From positions 1-15,003 of the forward strand of contig CAZGYJ010000069.1 of NCBI GenBank assembly GCA_964530345.1: a stretch of 15,003 nt of DNA, in the 5' to 3' direction. The notes under the pieces are model-generated. The model did no database searches. It saw only the letters and a program-made list of their open reading frames with translations, and was not told where the DNA came from. The DNA comes from JALSJK01 sp964530345 (GTDB taxonomy: Bacteria > Pseudomonadota > Gammaproteobacteria > Methylococcales > Methylomonadaceae). The stretch's first letter is position 1. Each line of letters starts with the position of its first letter. The position numbers and the translations under genes are program-made. This document shows positions 13,582-15,003 of this stretch, in pieces.

Positions 13582-14451
13582 TTACCGACCCACCAATTCA
13601 CTCCCAAGCTTCTGCTCAGCAGCAATCACCGTATTTGCAACCAACATTGTTATTGTCATTGGCCCCACTCCACCAGGAACCGGAGTAATATAGCCGGCCA
13701 CCTCTCTTACCCCATCAAAATCAACATCACCAACCAGACGCCCATCATCCAGTCTATTTATTCCAACATCAATTACTGTTGCTCCCGACTTAACCATATC
13801 AGCAGTAATTAAGTTAGGCTTGCCCGTTGCCACCACTAATATATCCGCCAAAGAAGTAAATTGTTTTAAATCCTTAGTTTTAGATGTACATACGGTCACT
13901 GTTGCACTTTTTTGCAAAAGCATTAGCGCCATCGGTTTACCAACTATGTTGCTTCGCCCAACGATGACTGCATTTTCCCCTTCGATAGGAATATCACAAT
14001 ATTCAAGCAAACATTGAACCCCGTAAGGCGTACAAGGTGGAAATACTGTATTACCAGCAACCAGCCCACCCAGATTATAAAGGTGAAAACCATCAACATC
14101 CTTTTCTACAGCAATGGTTTCCAAAACTCGGTTGACATCAATATGCTCAGGCAGAGGTAACTGCACCAAAATGCCGTGTATATTGTTATCCTTATTAAGT
14201 CGCTCAATCGCCTCGAGCAACATCGATTCACTAATATCTTCAGGCAAATCATGCAGCTCCGAATGCATGCCCACCTCATGACACGCTTTAATTTTATTGC
14301 GCACATAAACCCGTGAAGCAGGATTATCGCCAACAATAATAACCGCCAGACCCGGCAAAATTCCCGACTCTTTTAGTTTATCAACACGCTCTTTCCATTG
14401 TTGACGGACTTTAATAGCAATCTCTTTGCCATCAATTAGTTTTGCAGTCAT
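13582..14451 (-). CDS. folD: Bifunctional methylenetetrahydrofolate dehydrogenase/methenyltetrahydrofolate cyclohydrolase
   Basis: FolD interconverts 5,10-methylene-, methenyl- and 10-formyl-tetrahydrofolate with NADP, supplying formyl groups for purines and initiator tRNA. The 289-residue protein is of standard length. The catalytic segment ASRVYVRNKIKACHEVG holds Y49 and K53. GILVQLPLP, KDVDGFH and FPPCTPYGV follow. The Rossmann site is VIVGRSNIVGKPMALML, and the C-terminal signature is TPVPGGVGPMTITML. All key residues are in place. AGGA lies 8 nt upstream of the ATG. It diverges from def across 86 bp, a sensible pairing because formyl-Met made with FolD-derived formyl groups is removed by deformylase, although shared control is only inferred. 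Confidence 0.97.
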   Translation of the reverse strand: MTAKLIDGKEIAIKVRQQWKERVDKLKESGILPGLAVIIVGDNPASRVYVRNKIKACHEVGMHSELHDLPEDISESMLLEAIERLNKDNNIHGILVQLPLPEHIDVNRVLETIAVEKDVDGFHLYNLGGLVAGNTVFPPCTPYGVQCLLEYCDIPIEGENAVIVGRSNIVGKPMALMLLQKSATVTVCTSKTKDLKQFTSLADILVVATGKPNLITADMVKSGATVIDVGINRLDDGRLVGDVDFDGVREVAGYITPVPGGVGPMTITMLVANTVIAAEQKLGSELVGR

Positions 14452-14537
14452 TTCTAATTCCTATCAGTTGATTTCTTGGCCCTTTTCAAGGCATTTGATT
14501 ATAGTATATCCAATCTTTTAGTAATATTATTTCCAGC

Positions 14538-15003
14538 ATGGGCAAATTAAGACAAATAGCACAATTAGGCGCTCCAGTTCTTCGAAAAAAAGCGAAAGAA
14601 ATCATCTTTAGCAAAACTGAATTTCATGAAATTGTTAACGATATGCTGGTTACACTCGCCGATTCCAATGGCGTCGGTCTCGCTGCCCCACAAATTTATG
14701 AACCTTATCGCATTATTATCCTCGCCTCACGCCCTACAGCCCGCTATCCAAATGCGCCAAGCATGGCGCCTACCGTCATGATCAACCCAAACTTTCATCC
14801 TTTATCAAAACAACAGAAAAAAGACTGGGAAGGCTGCTTGAGCATTCCTGGCATAAGAGCCTTAGTGCCTCGATATACCTCCATTAAAATCCAATATTTT
14901 ACCCAACAAGGTGAACTGAAATCCCAAAAACTTGAGGACTTTATCGCACGAATTTTTCAACATGAATACGACCACCTGAATGGCCTTGTTTATCTTGACC
15001 GCA
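14538..15003 (+). CDS. def: Peptide deformylase, 3' end cut by the window
   Basis: The enzyme removes the formyl group from N-terminal methionine of nascent proteins. 155 residues are visible, so nearly the whole protein is present. All three family motifs are seen: GVGLAAPQ (45-52), EGCLS with metal ligand C100, and HEYDH with metal ligands H142 and H146 and catalytic E143. The N-terminus (LRQIAQLGAPVLRKKA) is typical, which supports the ATG at 14538 despite no clear Shine-Dalgarno. The motifs are intact, so it should be active. No stop codon occurs before the window end. Confidence 0.95.
   Translation, partial: MGKLRQIAQLGAPVLRKKAKEIIFSKTEFHEIVNDMLVTLADSNGVGLAAPQIYEPYRIIILASRPTARYPNAPSMAPTVMINPNFHPLSKQQKKDWEGCLSIPGIRALVPRYTSIKIQYFTQQGELKSQKLEDFIARIFQHEYDHLNGLVYLDR

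Noticed and set aside
1..15003. CRISPR array, tRNA, rRNA or phage module
   Set aside because: No regularly spaced direct repeats, tRNA-like cloverleaf, rRNA signature or phage gene was found on either strand by eye.

Overview
The window looks like chromosomal DNA of an AT-leaning gammaproteobacterium. The gene set fits a methanotroph of the Methylococcales type: Pseudomonas-style long class Ia nrdA/nrdB, cmoM, a DUF1820 protein, two secreted proteins with VPLPPALGL C-terminal sorting signals, and a membrane-anchored copper oxidase/cupredoxin pair. The lineage is an inference from gene content; no rRNA or other decisive marker is present. The sequence is a draft scaffold with one 100-N gap (12639..12738).

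Layout. Positions 3..152 hold the unrecognised C-terminal end of a plus-strand gene. Next comes a minus-strand VPLPA/PEP-CTERM-like secreted protein (239..844) with a 98-bp hairpin element just upstream. A regulatory region (about 1160..1304) precedes nrdA (1485..4352) and nrdB (4452..5690). It carries a consensus DnaA box, two NrdR-type boxes 32 bp apart and a 19-bp dyad. nrdB is followed by a strong hairpin and then by two adjacent small repeat elements. One of these, 164 bp long, has GTAA-type terminal inverted repeats and a perfect 8-bp target duplication. A secreted choice-of-anchor I type beta-propeller protein follows (6165..7820), then a convergent ytoQ-like gene and a plus-strand DUF1820 gene.

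The minus-strand block 11873..8768 is a compact, translationally coupled unit. It encodes a two-domain multicopper oxidase anchored at both ends, a small membrane-anchored cupredoxin and the tRNA methyltransferase CmoM. A palindrome containing a TATAAT hexamer lies just upstream and is the best candidate control site. A second VPLPPALGL protein gene (12524..13500) is interrupted by the N gap. The 55 bp on either side of the gap are identical, so the gap is almost certainly an unresolved contig overlap, and removing it restores one intact 273/274-residue protein. Downstream, folD (minus) is divergent from def (plus), which runs off the end.

How the genes fit together: nrdAB supplies dNTPs under probable NrdR and DnaA control. 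The oxidase and cupredoxin form a probable periplasmic copper redox module. The two VPLP proteins would be processed by an exosortase encoded elsewhere. folD and def are housekeeping genes of one-carbon metabolism and N-terminal formyl removal. The least ordinary parts are the three small mobile-looking elements, the copper oxidase whose type-1 copper site is kept in domain 1 and lost in domain 2, and the assembly artefact.
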